Source: Hybos culiciformis
Lineage: Eukaryota > Arthropoda > Insecta > Diptera > Hybotidae
Assembly (NCBI GenBank): GCA_964007475.1
Contig: OZ023273.1
Coordinates: forward strand, 124,667,812 to 124,731,811
Length of the DNA stretch: 64,000 nt
Reading direction: 5' to 3'
The translations under genes and the position numbers were made by a program. Positions 38,356 to 49,616 of this stretch are shown piece after piece. The notes beneath the pieces are model-generated. The model saw only the letters and a list, made by a program, of their open reading frames with translations, was not told the origin of the DNA and did not search any database. Numbering within the stretch: position 1 is the first letter of the stretch; each line of letters opens with the position of its first letter.

Positions 38356-39452
38356 TTTGTGTACAAAATACTGAAAGATTATATATTATACTTTCATTGC
38401 AAAAAAAAAAAACAAATTGAAGATCCAATTTCATCGGAAACGGATAAATTTTTTAAAATTAAAATTTTAATACTGATGTTCAAATTTATTTATAAAACCA
38501 TCAATCTGTGGTTATGAACTACATACATATATTTATTCCATGAATAATTAAAAAAATGTTTATTTGAGTAGAAAACTTAAGTAAAGGATGTAATTCATTC
38601 ATAGAATTATGTTCGTACATAACATTTTTTGTTTAGAATAGTTAGTTTTTCATGAAATTATTTACAAAATTTTCTTCTTAACAGAAATTACAGTACATAA
38701 CTACATAATGTATAATAAACAGAGTTCATCGGGTGTAAAAATAAAATATTATAATCTCAAATCGTACTAATTAGAAATCTTGTCATTAACTTAAAAAATA
38801 TTTGATTTTTGTTAATCCTTAAATAAATAAGAGAGTTTAACAACACCTAAAAATTAAAAAAAAAAAAAATGTATATTGTATAGTATATGATAAATATCGT
38901 AGTCACTTAATTTTCACCAAAAAAATAAAAAAATTCTACTTTAAAAAATAATCGAAATAGATTATTCATATCAACAAAAAAACAGTAGGTAAACAATGAT
39001 AATCCACTTTAATGTTTATTAAATTAGCCCCAAAATCAAGACAGATTGCGTGACTGAAATATGTTAATTGCTTCTAAACTTCAAAAAAACAAAAAAGGTG
39101 AAATATATATTTATTTATATACATAAATTTTATATAAATATACGTCCTATATTAGGAACTTAAGTTATACATACATAATTATATATTTTTTGAAATTTAA
39201 TTTTATTTTTTTAACAATAATAAAAAGCTTGATAAACCTTAACAAGAAAAGCCTTTTTAATTTTTTCTCCTCTACCTACATATAACTAATATATTTGTTT
39301 TTATTTTTATTAATAGAAAATTTATTTTTGAAATATGCTAAAGCTTGCAGATTAACAATTTAACAGTTTGTGTTCATTAAAAAAAATAAAAAATAAATAA
39401 ACAGGAAGTTAGTTTAAGCTAAATGAATAATTTTTATCTTTGATTTAAATCG

Positions 39453-39680
39453 ATGACCTTAAAGAATTTATATATTAAAACTAGAATTCGTGCAATATAT
39501 CGCCCACATGAAATTATTTTACATTATAGAAAAATCAACCATAATCCTGCTTGCAGATTAAAACATAATTATATGTATATAATAGTTATACCTACATTGA
39601 GAAACGTCATTTCACACGCGGATTCTAACTATAAATATTTCATAATAATTGAAGTAGCTTGGTGTTATTTGCTTATATAA
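39453..39680 (+). CDS. Short ATG-initiated ORF, 75 residues, unknown
   Basis: True ATG. Contains RIRAIYRPHEIILHYRK and NPACRLKH, and ends in a hydrophobic stretch with VAWCYLLI. More varied in residues than most open frames here, but without neighbours or splice context that would confirm it. Confidence 0.15.
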   Translation: MTLKNLYIKTRIRAIYRPHEIILHYRKINHNPACRLKHNYMYIIVIPTLRNVISHADSNYKYFIIIEVAWCYLLI

Positions 39681-39733
39681 TTAACGTCTGTATGTTGTTA
39701 ATATCACATTTTGTACATAAATAGTTTTATATT

Positions 39734-39801
39734 TTATGAAAAATGAACATTAGATCGCGCCCATAAATAAATTTTAATCTTTACAACCCTCTCTAAGCAA
39801 T
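39734..39801 (-). CDS. Candidate short terminal exon (21 residues plus stop)
   Basis: Acceptor TTTCTTTTATTTTGTCCTGTCTAG is a textbook polypyrimidine site. Reading (phase 2) CLERVVKIKIYLWARSNVHFS then TAA. Short; chance possible. Confidence 0.15.
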
Positions 39802-40598
39802 CTAGACAGGACAAAATAAAAGAAATTACATTAGTTAGCATTTTTTTCAATGCTTTGTTTCCAGACTAAAATATCTTCAAATATCTAGAAAAAGCGAAAT
39901 TCTTATGAAAATATCAAAATACAGAATATTTAATTAAATTTATTCAAGTAAATGAAAGTGATTTTTTATTCAAATTATTATTATATTTATTTGTTATTAC
40001 ATTATGAATACATATTTCATAACAATATGTATAAATATGTTCGGTTTTTTTTTTTATAAATTCTGTTATTTTATAGAATGTTTAAGTTGATTTAATATAA
40101 ACTAAATACAAAATTTTTGTTCAACATATTTAAGTATTTTTGAAGAGTAGATTGACTATTTTGCATTATTGCAATTTAATTACAATATTTCTGTACATAA
40201 AATATTAAGAATTTTTGAGCTTATTTAATTAAAGAAATATAAACACTAAAAAATTAATATAATTTATATAAAGAAACATAATATTAAGGTATTCTAAGAT
40301 TTACTTTTGATTATTTTCTCATATTTATTTTCCATAAATGTTTGCATTAAATATTTAGAATAACTATTAAATTTTAACAGAACTTGATAGATGCAAATTA
40401 AACATTGCCTTCTTAAGAAGGATAATATAATATTTTTTTTAAAAACATAACAAAATTTATTATCTCTGTGTATCATAAGTATCTAGCTTTTGAGTTGGTA
40501 AAATATTTTAATGCGTTGGGGATCGTTATGTTGTATTTAGTGCTATAGAATTTAGATCACTAAATGGAGTATTATATGCGTCAATACACATGCAATCA

Positions 40599-40700
40599 TT
40601 TAGATGCATCTGCGTAAATAATGAAAAAATTTAGATGCATCAGCGTATATAATGAAAAAATTTAGATGCATCAGCGTAAATAATGAAATCATTTAGATGT
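40599..40700. repeat. Tandem repeat, 31-bp unit, about 3.3 copies
   Basis: TTTAGATGCATCAGCG followed by TAAATAATGAAAAAA recurs with starts at 40599, 40630, 40661 and 40692. The last copy is truncated. No gene. Confidence 0.9.
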
Positions 40701-40852
40701 TTCGTATTGAATATTACGAATACCTAAACAAACATAATATCTCTCACAATATTTCAATACAGCCAAATACAAAAAAAAAAAAAAGACAAAAAATGAGAAG
40801 AAAAAATATTCTCTCTTTGCAACTTCCTCTCCCCTACGCATTAAAACAGTAT

Positions 40853-41008
40853 ATTGGATATGTAAACAAAATTTGTTATACAACTCGTTCTGTATTTACA
40901 CAAAAATACATTGACACTTGTCAATTTATATAAGTATTGACTCGTGTCAATGTATTTTTGTGTATACAGAACTCTTAATTAATAACAAATTTAGTTTACA
41001 TATACAAT
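40853..41008. repeat. 156-bp hairpin (MITE-like)
   Basis: Left arm 40853-40925 pairs with right arm 40935-41008: ATTGGATATGTAAACAAAAT against its imperfect complement ending TTACATATACAAT, and an inner block TTACACAAAAATACATTGAC. Short mismatched bulge near 40880/40978. No gene inside. It sits 150 bp from the 31-bp tandem repeat. Confidence 0.85.
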
Positions 41009-41614
41009 AATCTACTATAAGTTATATTTATTAAAATTATATTTTCAATTGGTGTCACCATATCAAAATAGTAATTTTTGAAATAAGCTTTCGATATTTA
41101 TAACATTAGAACAATATATCTAAATTTTATTGAAAAAACATATTACTTTAAAATATTTCACAGTCTGAAAGATCTAATTTTTATAAGAATGAATTTTGCA
41201 CTCATAAATATACTGAGACATAAACATTATTATTTTTAAAGAAAATAGAAATAATTACAAAATTTTGAATAAATCAATTTAATAACATTTTTGTATTATT
41301 ATTTTAAATGAATTATTTGAAATTAAATTTTATGCGTAGTAGGTTCGAATAACATTTTTCAATTAAGGAAACATAAATTTATCTAGATGATTTTAAAGAG
41401 CACGATAATTTATGGTAGATAGTTATAAACAGATAGACAATATAAATTTCTAAGAATTCGCTTAATGTTCCTTTTAGAAGAATATTATAACAAATTGTTT
41501 TCTAATGAAATATACTTCAATAAGATACTTTATTTTGTCTTTTATTTCATGTTTATTAATAAATTTGTGTTTGTTATTTCTTTGAATATCTTTTATTAAA
41601 ATAAGAATGTAAGA

Positions 41615-41728
41615 ATGGATTTGAGTTTTAAAAATTTGGGTCAAGCTGAAAATAGCACCGCATCACAAATATTATTAACTAGATCATCTTTCAGGAAACT
41701 TGCGAATAAGACAATAAATGTGAAATAA
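41615..41728 (+). CDS. Small ATG-initiated ORF, 37 residues, unknown
   Basis: Starts at a true ATG: MDLSFKNLGQAENS, then TASQILLTRSSFRK, ending TINVK and TAA. The composition is balanced (Gly, Gln, Ala, Glu, Thr, Ser, Arg), unlike the Lys/Ile/Phe/Asn noise typical of this DNA. It lies 45 bp left of a CACTGAAA-type MITE. It could be a first coding exon, a short peptide gene or chance. Confidence 0.22.
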   Translation: MDLSFKNLGQAENSTASQILLTRSSFRKLANKTINVK

Positions 41729-41772
41729 AAACTTAAAATAGTACCTTCTCATAGAAAATATTTCATACTATG

Positions 41773-42027
41773 CACTGAAAGATAAACTCGTTGGGAACTT
41801 AGTTATATAACAAACAGATATAAAAGTATAAATAAAATTAAAATACATAATAATAATATTTTATGAATTTATGATTATATGAAGAAATATATTAAAATGT
41901 AAAACTATTAGCTATAATTCCTTGCTATGACAAGTTTAGCTTACGTCTTCCACTAGTTCGATTACAGTTCATACATAGCAAAATATATACAAAAATATAG
42001 CTGCCACAGCTATCTGGCTTTTTAGTG
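41773..42027 (+). mobile_element. MITE copy A, CACTGAAA...TAGTG ends, 255 bp
   Basis: Starts CACTGAAAGATAAACTCGTT and ends AGCTATCTGGCTTTTTAGTG. It aligns over most of its length with the reverse complement of 43458-43799, sharing ACTCGTTGG near the left end, AAAACTATTAGC in the middle, and CATAGCAAAA-ATATACA-AAATATAGCTGC to the right. Shorter than copy B, with an internal deletion. No ORF of its own. Confidence 0.75.
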
Positions 42028-43457
42028 TACTTTTCTTTATTCTTAACATAAATTTGTTTTTTATGACAATTATTGTATAGTTAATTTCTTTTAATTTTTT
42101 TTATCCTAATAAATAAAAAGGTTTTAGAGAAATAACTTAATGCAGTTGAAGAACATTATTTTATAAACAGGGTTGTTGTACTTATATTCCAATTTATTGT
42201 GTCGTTATAGCAATTAAAGTAAAAGTTTTCTGTTTTTTTCACATATTTTGAACTAATTTGTGCAATTTACCACATGGACACTAACTTTTTGTCAGGAAAA
42301 TTGTAAGAAATCATTGACATCATTTCTTTTTATTTGGAAAATCTGGTATATATTTCGTTAATATCTATTTTGAAAATTTTATTATTTTAATTTTAATTGA
42401 TTTTTAAAAATTATTTTCTTAAATTTGATTATTTTTTTTCTTTGACACTCAAGACGTCAATTAATATACTATAATTATATGTTTTACCTATAAAATTAAA
42501 TTTTTCTACACCTCAGCATATAACTCTACTATACACTATAATACTGCAAAAAAGAGATTTATAAACATAATGTCTCCGAGTATTTTGTTTTTAAAAAACT
42601 TAATTTTTCTTTAAAATTTATTAAATTAAAAAAAAATTGTATAAATTACTCTTTACAGGTTTACCTCCAATTGAAATTCAGGAAGTTTTAATTACAAAAT
42701 AGTACGTAGAAATAAGTTAATTAAAGATTTTTTTTGCTTGATTTCATAATTTTATTTAATGACCACAATTCGAAATAATAATTGACGTTTAATTGGATTA
42801 TTGCATTATTATTGCTCACTGAACCAAAATTATTGATATTTACATTAAAAATCCATTCCTCAAATTTATTTACATACAATATTTTTTAAATTTTATACTT
42901 GAATTAATACAGTTTTTCATCCGAAGAATTAAAAATGCTTTTAATGTTTATTCTAAAAGCGGATACTATGTAATACTTCGTATTTTATTAAGAGGCTTAA
43001 GACAAAGTTTTTTTTTTGACAAATACAGACAATGAATTCATCATGTTGTTGCGTTAAATATCAATAATTTTGGACATTTGAAAGCATTTTATGGTTTTTA
43101 ATTGTTCACGATTAAATTTACGCAGATAAAAATTTAATGTTCATTATCGGTATGGTGAAATTTCAAAGTTTAATTAAATAATGACATGGATTCATTATAA
43201 ATTTTATATTTATTCGTATTCAAAAATAATTTTTTCCACTTTCACATACATGTTTTGATATGACATTCTGTAATGTTTAATTGATTTAATACGGAAATCA
43301 CGGTATGGGAATTGAGATGAACATAAATATCTTTTTGATTTTAAAAATGCAAAAAGAATGAGTAAAAATCTTATTATTAGTGGCATATGGTATATAAAGA
43401 GTTAGCCAAACTTTATTATTAGTAAAGTATTATATACAGAAACCGTGTTTATTGAAA
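42028..43457. other. AT-rich spacer between the two MITE copies
   Basis: A good acceptor CTCTTTACAG (ending 42658) is followed by a 13-residue phase-2 reading LPPIEIQEVLITK and TAG at 42702. Too short to call. Confidence 0.4.
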
Positions 43458-43799
43458 CACTGAAAAAAAAAGATAGCAGCTATATTTTCTGTATATTTTT
43501 TGCTATGTATACAGTTCAAATCGAACACGTTAGCAAAATTTGCTATTTATCATAGCAAATAATAATGGCTAATAGTTTTACTTTTTAATATATCTATACA
43601 ATTGATTATATTGGTCACAAAAATTTCAGCAATTCATATTGTATAAAATAATATTTTGTTGTTGTTTATTTTTCTAAGTAGTAGCAAATTTGGCTATAAT
43701 TCGTTTGTTATGTATTTTTGGACGAGTTATTATGTATCTAATAATATAACTTTATTACTGGTTGTTTTAGCTAATTTTCCAACGAGTTTTTTTTCAGTG
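43458..43799 (-). mobile_element. MITE copy B, CACTGAAAAAAAA...TTTTTTTTCAGTG ends, 342 bp
   Basis: Inverted termini CACTGAAAAAAAA (43458) and TTTTTTTTCAGTG (43799). Same family as 41773-42027, in the opposite orientation about 1.4 kb away. The interior is AT-rich with repeated GCTATG/CATAGC and AGCAAATT words and no coding capacity. I see no convincing target-site duplication, so family assignment beyond a TIR-bearing MITE is not possible. Confidence 0.78.
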
Positions 43800-45158
43800 A
43801 AGGAAATGTAAATAAATTAGTTTGATCCGTTTTATGTTAAAATCAACTTTTATGACAAGGTTTTGGAATAAATTTTTTTTTTATCGATACATATTTTAAA
43901 GGTAAAAGTACGTACATAAATCTATTTTTATATATGCTTGAATTTCCAGTTATTTATGTATATTGAACTTAAAGATTTTATACAAGAATTGTTTTTGAAT
44001 TTTATAAATGTAGGTATATACGATATAGTGTAGTTTGCCATGCAGAGGTTAGAATTTTTATTTATGGAAAAAAAATAATTAACTTCATATTTTCAATTGA
44101 CTCAAATAAAAATTATAAAATACAAAATGTTCTAAAATTGAATATTATATAGGTATGACGTTTTCTTTTTGATATACATACATAGAAAAAAAATTAACAA
44201 CTCTATAGTCCATCGTTATAATTTTTGAATTTTGGAATTGTGGTATCATAAATCAAATAAGCAGTTAGATTTTAAAGTTTGGATGAACAGAGGACTAAAC
44301 ATGAAGAACGATAACGGCAAAAGAATAGAAGTAATAACATATACACATAATAACTTTAATATGTTAAAGTATTCATACATTTCGTATTAATTTTTTTTTT
44401 TGTTAGTGATACATGAGTTTCTGTGTTTATTATTCAACCTTAATGTAAGTAAAAGTCATCATTCATAAAAAAAAAATTATATTAATGCCATTCATGGCTT
44501 ATTAACTCTTTTATTTCATTTCGAGAACAGTGAATTGCTTTTAGAAATTGATTTCGTTTTCATGTTACAATTATGATCTTAAATCAACTTTTGACATTTT
44601 ATGTGCACTTTTTAAGTATGTTAAGAAAATGAACATGAAAAAGTATACTATTCATGAGAATACATATACGATGAACATGGTCTTTATTGATAAAATATTT
44701 CTAAAAGTTAAAAATCTTCCAATCAATAAAACAGCATCAACAACGTCAATAGAAAAAATTCAGTTTGTATTTTTTTTTTTTTCAATTTTCACCAAAATAA
44801 ATTTTATTTTTTACATAAAAAAGGTAATGTTAACAAGCATGAAAAAATAGAAATTAAATTTTTACCCCAATTTAAGGGAAATTAGTTAACTAAAAAGGTA
44901 TATGTAGTTGAAATAAAATACAAGGATGTGTTAATACAATATAATGTGGCAGGATTATACTTTCAATATGTCTTTTCAACTTTATTCAGTATCTTTGATT
45001 TAATTTTCTTGAAATTTTATCAACTGGTGAATGACATCACAAGATTTCTGAAAATCAAAAAATTTTTTCTTAAAAGTAAATATAACTTTTCCTCTTTTTC
45101 CAAAGTATGGAAAAAATTTTAAATTTGCACTTAATAAAAATAGCAGGTTCGGTTTTGT
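43800..45158. other. AT-rich noncoding
   Basis: Two Lys/Phe-rich open frames (44548-44850, without an ATG start, and 44928-45122) look like background. Nothing else seen. Confidence 0.45.
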
Positions 45159-45164
45159 TTTATT
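45159..45164 (-). promoter_or_regulatory. Polyadenylation signal (AATAAA) for the 107-residue gene
   Basis: AATAAA on the minus strand, 34 nt downstream of the TGA at 45198. This hexamer is frequent by chance in DNA this AT-rich, so the support comes from its position. Confidence 0.35.
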
Positions 45165-45197
45165 TATCTATTTTTATATTTCAGAAATTCGTAAAAG

Positions 45198-45521
45198 TCA
45201 GATATTTTTTTTCAATTTTATTGGCAGAGAAATTTGGTTCTTGACTGCAATATTTCGGATTTCGACCTTGCTTAATCTTACAACTCTTGGTTCCGGCTTT
45301 GTTTTGCTTGTAAAAGCAATTTTTTTACAAACCATTTGGGGCATTTTCTCGACTACTACATATTTGACACCCGATGGTGGAAATTCAGCATAATATTGTG
45401 GTAAAGCTTCCAGTTCTGCACCAGAGTAGCATTGTGGTGATGGTTCGATATACGGACTTCCACAACATGGATCTTGAACACAGCATGGAACTTCATTTGA
45501 ACCATTCAAATTTTTGTACAT
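45198..45521 (-). CDS. Small Cys/Pro-rich protein of unknown function, 107 residues, single exon
   Basis: I do not recognise the family. The frame opens with a true ATG; an in-frame TAA lies 13 codons upstream (45558-45560) with no intervening acceptor AG, so the start is well fixed. It ends in TGA, and an AATAAA lies 34 nt beyond the stop (complement of 45159-45164). Base composition is clearly richer in G+C than the flanks. The N-terminal third is Cys/Pro-rich, with CC pairs at residues 13-14 and 19-20 in the context PCC-x3-PCC-G-S-P-Y, and a further Cys at 31. The middle (36-64) is acidic/aromatic with YY at 43-44 and a VVV strand at 55-57. The C-terminal 40 residues are basic (KK 66-67, KLKK near the end) with Cys65. 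There is no signal peptide or membrane segment. Cys-pair/Pro motifs occur in some insect sperm structural proteins, but that resemblance is weak. A last exon of a longer gene is the main alternative. Confidence 0.6.
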   Translation of the reverse strand: MYKNLNGSNEVPCCVQDPCCGSPYIEPSPQCYSGAELEALPQYYAEFPPSGVKYVVVEKMPQMVCKKIAFTSKTKPEPRVVRLSKVEIRNIAVKNQISLPIKLKKNI

Positions 45522-45854
45522 TATGTAAATGTAGGCAATGAAAATTGTAAATTGATATTATTTGTATCAATATGTAAACATAGATATTATGTGAAAAAAC
45601 TAGTATGAAAAAGGCCCGATTTTTAGATATGTATGTATATGTAAATTTTATTTTAAATTTTTATCATATTTTTAAAAGTGACAAAAATCATTTACATAGG
45701 TACTATGCTAATTAGATATAGTTTGTTTATCAAATATTGGAATTATTTATTATAAATTTAATTATAATTTATTATAAATTTAGTTGAAATATCTGCGAAT
45801 GGATATATATGTATAACAGTTATTTTTAATATTTAGTTTTTTTTTAATTAATTC

Positions 45855-46210
45855 GATCTTTAATAGTCGCCTCATCGCGGTATGACTTCAATAATTCTGT
45901 ATTTTTAAAAATATTTCGCTCCAGTGAATAAAATTTACCGGTTCAGTGGTTCCGGTGTAGCATTCTATTCAGGTATTTTCTCTTTGAACATGAACATTCC
46001 AAATCGCTCAAAAGAACTCTCCTAATTTTGTAAGAAATCGTAAACGTCAAGAGCTTTGAGAATGACTGTTTGGTCCGCACTTTGTTGTTGTCAAATAGGC
46101 ACTAATTCTGGGAACGTGTTGATTTGGTTATTGGACAGTTTGAAGAAAAGCTAAGCTCTTCCTTGAATGACAGAGTAATAATTTTTTATTTCGGCCACAT
46201 AAAATAATAA
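45855..46210. pseudogene. Decayed coding-like island upstream of the 107-residue gene
   Basis: About 350 bp with far more balanced base composition than its flanks. On the minus strand a single frame stays coding-like for most of its length but is broken by at least six stops (for example after QGRA, ELVPI, FLQN and KIPE). On the plus strand, two frames give coding-like blocks of 38 codons (about 45906-46022, ending NRSKELS) and, after a frame change, about 30 codons (FWERVDLVIGQFEEK... near 46107-46205). Both strands look coding because purine-N-pyrimidine codons are self-complementary, so the true strand is undecided. I do not recognise the protein. It could be a dead gene, a transposase relic, or 5' material of the neighbouring minus-strand gene. 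Confidence 0.3.
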
Positions 46211-47132
46211 TTGAATAATCTGCAAAAGAAAATCAAAAAAAAATTTCAACATAGGATTTCATCCCTTTTCAAAATTAAATAAATAAATAAATAAAATGTT
46301 TATATACGTATTTATTTAAGTTAAATAAAAAATTTATAACTAATCTGTTGTTTAAATTATAATAAAACCGACCATGTGGATTTATTTTTGTCACATAAAT
46401 CTAAAGTCAATTTTCATTTTGTTTATTTAACTAAAACCTTTAAACACATTGAATGACTTTTATTTTAGAAAAGAAAAAAAAACAATCTTTTATCAAATAT
46501 TTTTACGATTCTAATGTGTTTTTCTAGTGCACGAAAATAAAATAAAAAAAAAAAAGGGAAAACTTTTTGTCGCATTTTGAAAAAACAAAAAAAAAAAAAA
46601 CTAAAACTACAGCACAAAATGAAAATAGTATATCTTTATTTGTGAAATAAAAAAGATTATTTTGTTTCACAAAAACTACTGACACATTCAAGATCAATTA
46701 AGTTTTTGCCTTTATACCTTTTTTCGTTAACTATTATGAATGACATTACATCTAATGGTCTATCGATAATATTCTTGTTATGTTTATACGTTTGTACATA
46801 TTATATGGATTTTTAAATTGGATAGATTCCAACACAAAAACCTGTGATACGAAATTTTTATTTTTATAGAAAAGACACAAAGAAAATACTCATGAAGGCT
46901 ATATGTATTAATAATATACTAATTAATTTTAATTCACAAATTAAATAAAATAAAAACTAAAAATTAGAATACAAATATTTTCCGATGACAATTTTGAATT
47001 CAAAAAATTTAATTCTACTGTTTTCTATAGAAAGAACCCATACCATATATTAAAAGAGAATTCATCAATTTAAAACCGAAAAGGGTAGGGATTGTGGGGC
47101 AGAGCAAATGTTTGAGCAAATTTTTAAAAAAC
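46211..47132. other. AT-rich noncoding
   Basis: (AAAT)n at 46275, poly-A runs near 46540-46600, and a short G-rich patch GGGTAGGGATTGTGGGGCAG at 47084-47103 just before the foldback. Confidence 0.5.
46275..46295. repeat. (AAAT)n microsatellite
   Basis: About five AAAT units. Confidence 0.8.
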
Positions 47133-48236
47133 TAATAGCTTCGCTACACTTCAGGTTACCAACCATGAATTTCATGGTTTGAAAATAGGTTGGCGAATGG
47201 GGTGACACACTTATAAAAGATGGTTTGGTTTGAAATTTAAAAATAAAAATTGTTTGTTAAATAAAATTTTAATTTTTGTGATTCAAAAAAAAAATTTAAT
47301 TTTTTTTTATTTAAAGAAAAAATGGAAATTAAAAATAATATTAAATTTTTTTTTTTAATATTTTGATTTTTTATTTTTTTGACAATCGACAATTTATTAT
47401 TATTTTTTTTACATCATTTTTTACAAAATTTTAAAGTATGATTTTTTCTGTAAATTTTCTGCAAATTGACAGGTTATACCTTTTTTTAAATGCAATAAAA
47501 CTATGTAGTAAAATTTCCAGGTATGTGTCGAACCTACTTTCAAACCATGAAAAAAAAAAAAATTGTATGGCAAACCAAGTACCAAACACAGAACGAACCT
47601 ATTTTTTTCTGCAAAACATGGAATTCAATGTTTGTAACCTGAAGTGTAGCGAAGCTATTACATACCTAGAGAAATTTAAATTAATAACTTCGCTACACTT
47701 CAGGTTACAAACACAGAATTCCGTGTTTTGCAGAAAAAAATAGGTTCGTTCTGTGTTTGGTACTTGGTTTGCCATATAAAAATTTTTTTTTTTTTTTCAT
47801 GGTTTGAAAGTCGGTTCGACACAAACCTAGAAATTTTACTACATAGTTTTATTGCATTTCAAAAAAAAAAAGGTATAACCTGTCAATTTGCAGAAAATTT
47901 ACAGAAAAAATCATACTTTAAAATGCTTCGATATAAAAAAAATAATAATAAATTGTAGGTTGTCAAAAAAGAATATAAATTAAAATATTTTTAAAAAAAA
48001 ATTTAATATTATTTTTATTTTCCATTTTTTCTTTAAATTAAAAAAATTCATTTTTTTTTTTTAAATTACGAAAAAATAAAATTTTATTTTACAAAGAATT
48101 TTTTTTTAATTTTACAAAGAATTTTTTTTTAAATTTCAAACCAAACCATCTTTTATAAGTGTGTCACCCCATTCGCCAACCTACTTTCAAACCAAGAAAT
48201 TCATGGTTGCTAACCTGAAGTGTAGCGAAGTTATAA
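47133..48236. mobile_element. 1.1-kb foldback made of two inverted ~530-bp units
   Basis: Left unit 47133-47660 and right unit 47682-48236 are imperfect reverse complements around a ~30-bp spacer. The 20-mer CTTCGCTACACTTCAGGTTA occurs four times: plus at 47139-47158 and 47688-47707, minus at 47635-47654 and 48211-48230. Each unit is thus itself bounded by inverted repeats. Units differ by indels, mainly in poly-A/T runs, and the right one has a 23-bp duplication (AATTTTACAAAGAATTTTTT) near 48090-48135. Short open frames across it are mirror images of each other rather than genes. It is either a compound of two MITEs inserted head to head or a foldback transposon with internal repeats. Confidence 0.85.
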
Positions 48237-49180
48237 TATGCCTTCGTATTTTTAATAAGTCTCTTCTAATATTAAGCATCACAATACGATAATTTTCCTC
48301 ACTAGTTAATATCGCACTTCCTCTGTGTATACTATTATATTTCTCTGTGGTTAAACATAAAAATTATTTAAATAATTTATAAAATTTTACGAAGGGTTTA
48401 ACAAAGAACCGTACCACGTCCTTTATACAGATAAAATGGCTCGAATTTTTAATAGCCTTAATTTATTAAAGAAAATGTTATAAGTTGTTTGTAGAATAAA
48501 GTTAAATTATCATATAAATCACTCAGAGAATTAATACACAATAAATGCAATACTTTTCCCTCCAGTTGGATGGTGGTTGAACAATGTTTGAAACTTTTTT
48601 TTTTGCAAACGAAAGAGAAATCTGTTTCAGATTTATCTAGCAATTTACCGTGATTCTATTTTCTTTGAAAAATTTGTAAAACTGTGATTTTTTTAAGTGG
48701 ACTTTAATTTTTTTGTTATTTTTTGTATTTTAATTTAAAAAAGTAAAAAATGAAAAGTTTGTTTGAAAAAGGAAAGACAAAAAATAAAAAAAATTATTTT
48801 ACTGAATTTTAAATTTGTACAAAAAAAAAAAAAGTATTGCAATCATGTCAGAATTGGATTAAATATTTTGAAGATAAAGGCTACCCATATTCTATTCTTT
48901 TGTTGACCATTTTGCAATATTTTATATACACATAAGTTTTCTGATTTGATGTGTTATCGCAATGAATATATGTGTCTATCTGATTACGAATGCGAATGAT
49001 GCGTTTGAATTTCAAAAAAAAAAAATTATAAATAAAATTGCTGAAGAGATTCCATCATTTCAATTGATTAATTTTTAGAAATTATTATTTTTGTAGTACC
49101 TACATGATTTAGTAGAGCATAAAAAAATTGGGTCCTTTTTTAGTTTCAAGTTATTAACGGTCATATTGAAATATAATATA
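48237..49180. other. AT-rich noncoding
   Basis: Minus 48458-48643 is open for 61 codons without an ATG start (LDKSETDFSFVCKKK, HCSTTIQLEGKVLHLLC). Marginal; could be an exon or chance. Confidence 0.35.
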
Positions 49181-49188
49181 GTTTAGAC

Positions 49189-49583
49189 CAGCGTTTCTCA
49201 ACCTTAGGGTCGCGACCCGAATTTGGGTCGCGAAAGATTTTCAATGGGTCGTTTTAATGGAAAAATTCTATTACAAATGCTACATATATTTTTTCAAAAA
49301 TAATAAAATATTTTGATTACGTAAGAAGAATTAACCTATACCTTATTTTTCAAAAGATTGCTGTTTTAACATTGATAATTGAGTAAATCTTTGAGCCAGA
49401 CTTAATAAATTATCAAATAATTGTCAACAACAAATAAGCCATTAAAATTAAAATAAATAAAACATTTTAAAGTTGTCTTTCATTTCTTCTACTTGTCAAT
49501 GCATACCGTTTTCATATTGAGGGTCGCGTTATTTTGTACTCATATTTTATAGGTCGCTATAGCAAAAAGGTTGAGAAACGCTG
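49189..49583. mobile_element. hAT-type MITE, 395 bp, with 8-bp target duplication
   Basis: Perfect 8-bp duplications GTTTAGAC (49181-49188 and 49584-49591). The 17-bp inverted termini are CAGCGTTTCTCAACCTT, the typical CAG...TTCTCAAC end of Charlie-like hAT elements. Just inside lies GGGTCGCGACCC and GGGTCGCG, a known feature of such MITEs, echoed at the right as GGGTCGCG and GGTCGCTATAGC. No coding capacity; mobilised in trans by an hAT transposase. Perfect duplications suggest a fairly recent insertion. Confidence 0.95.
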
Positions 49584-49616
49584 GTTTAGACGATATATAA
49601 CGAATTTGTTAAAAGA

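Larger units (their letters stand above)
36643..40598. other. AT-rich, with weak ORFs only
   Basis: Includes the 38128, 39453 and 39734 candidates and a 53-codon plus stretch without ATG near 37303-37470 (KKRYIVSYNVVFIDTPAS...). Poly-A/T runs at 37538, 37650 and 37712. A perfect 14-bp palindrome CCTTCTTAAGAAGG lies at 40408-40421. Confidence 0.4.

Noticed and set aside
40599..40700. 31-bp repeats with conserved TTTAGATGCATC, considered as CRISPR-like
   Set aside because: Direct tandem repeats without unique spacers, in eukaryotic-type DNA.
47438..47958. Two plus-strand frames of about 100 and 76 codons
   Set aside because: Mirror frames across the 1.1-kb foldback; no coding signature outside the repeat.
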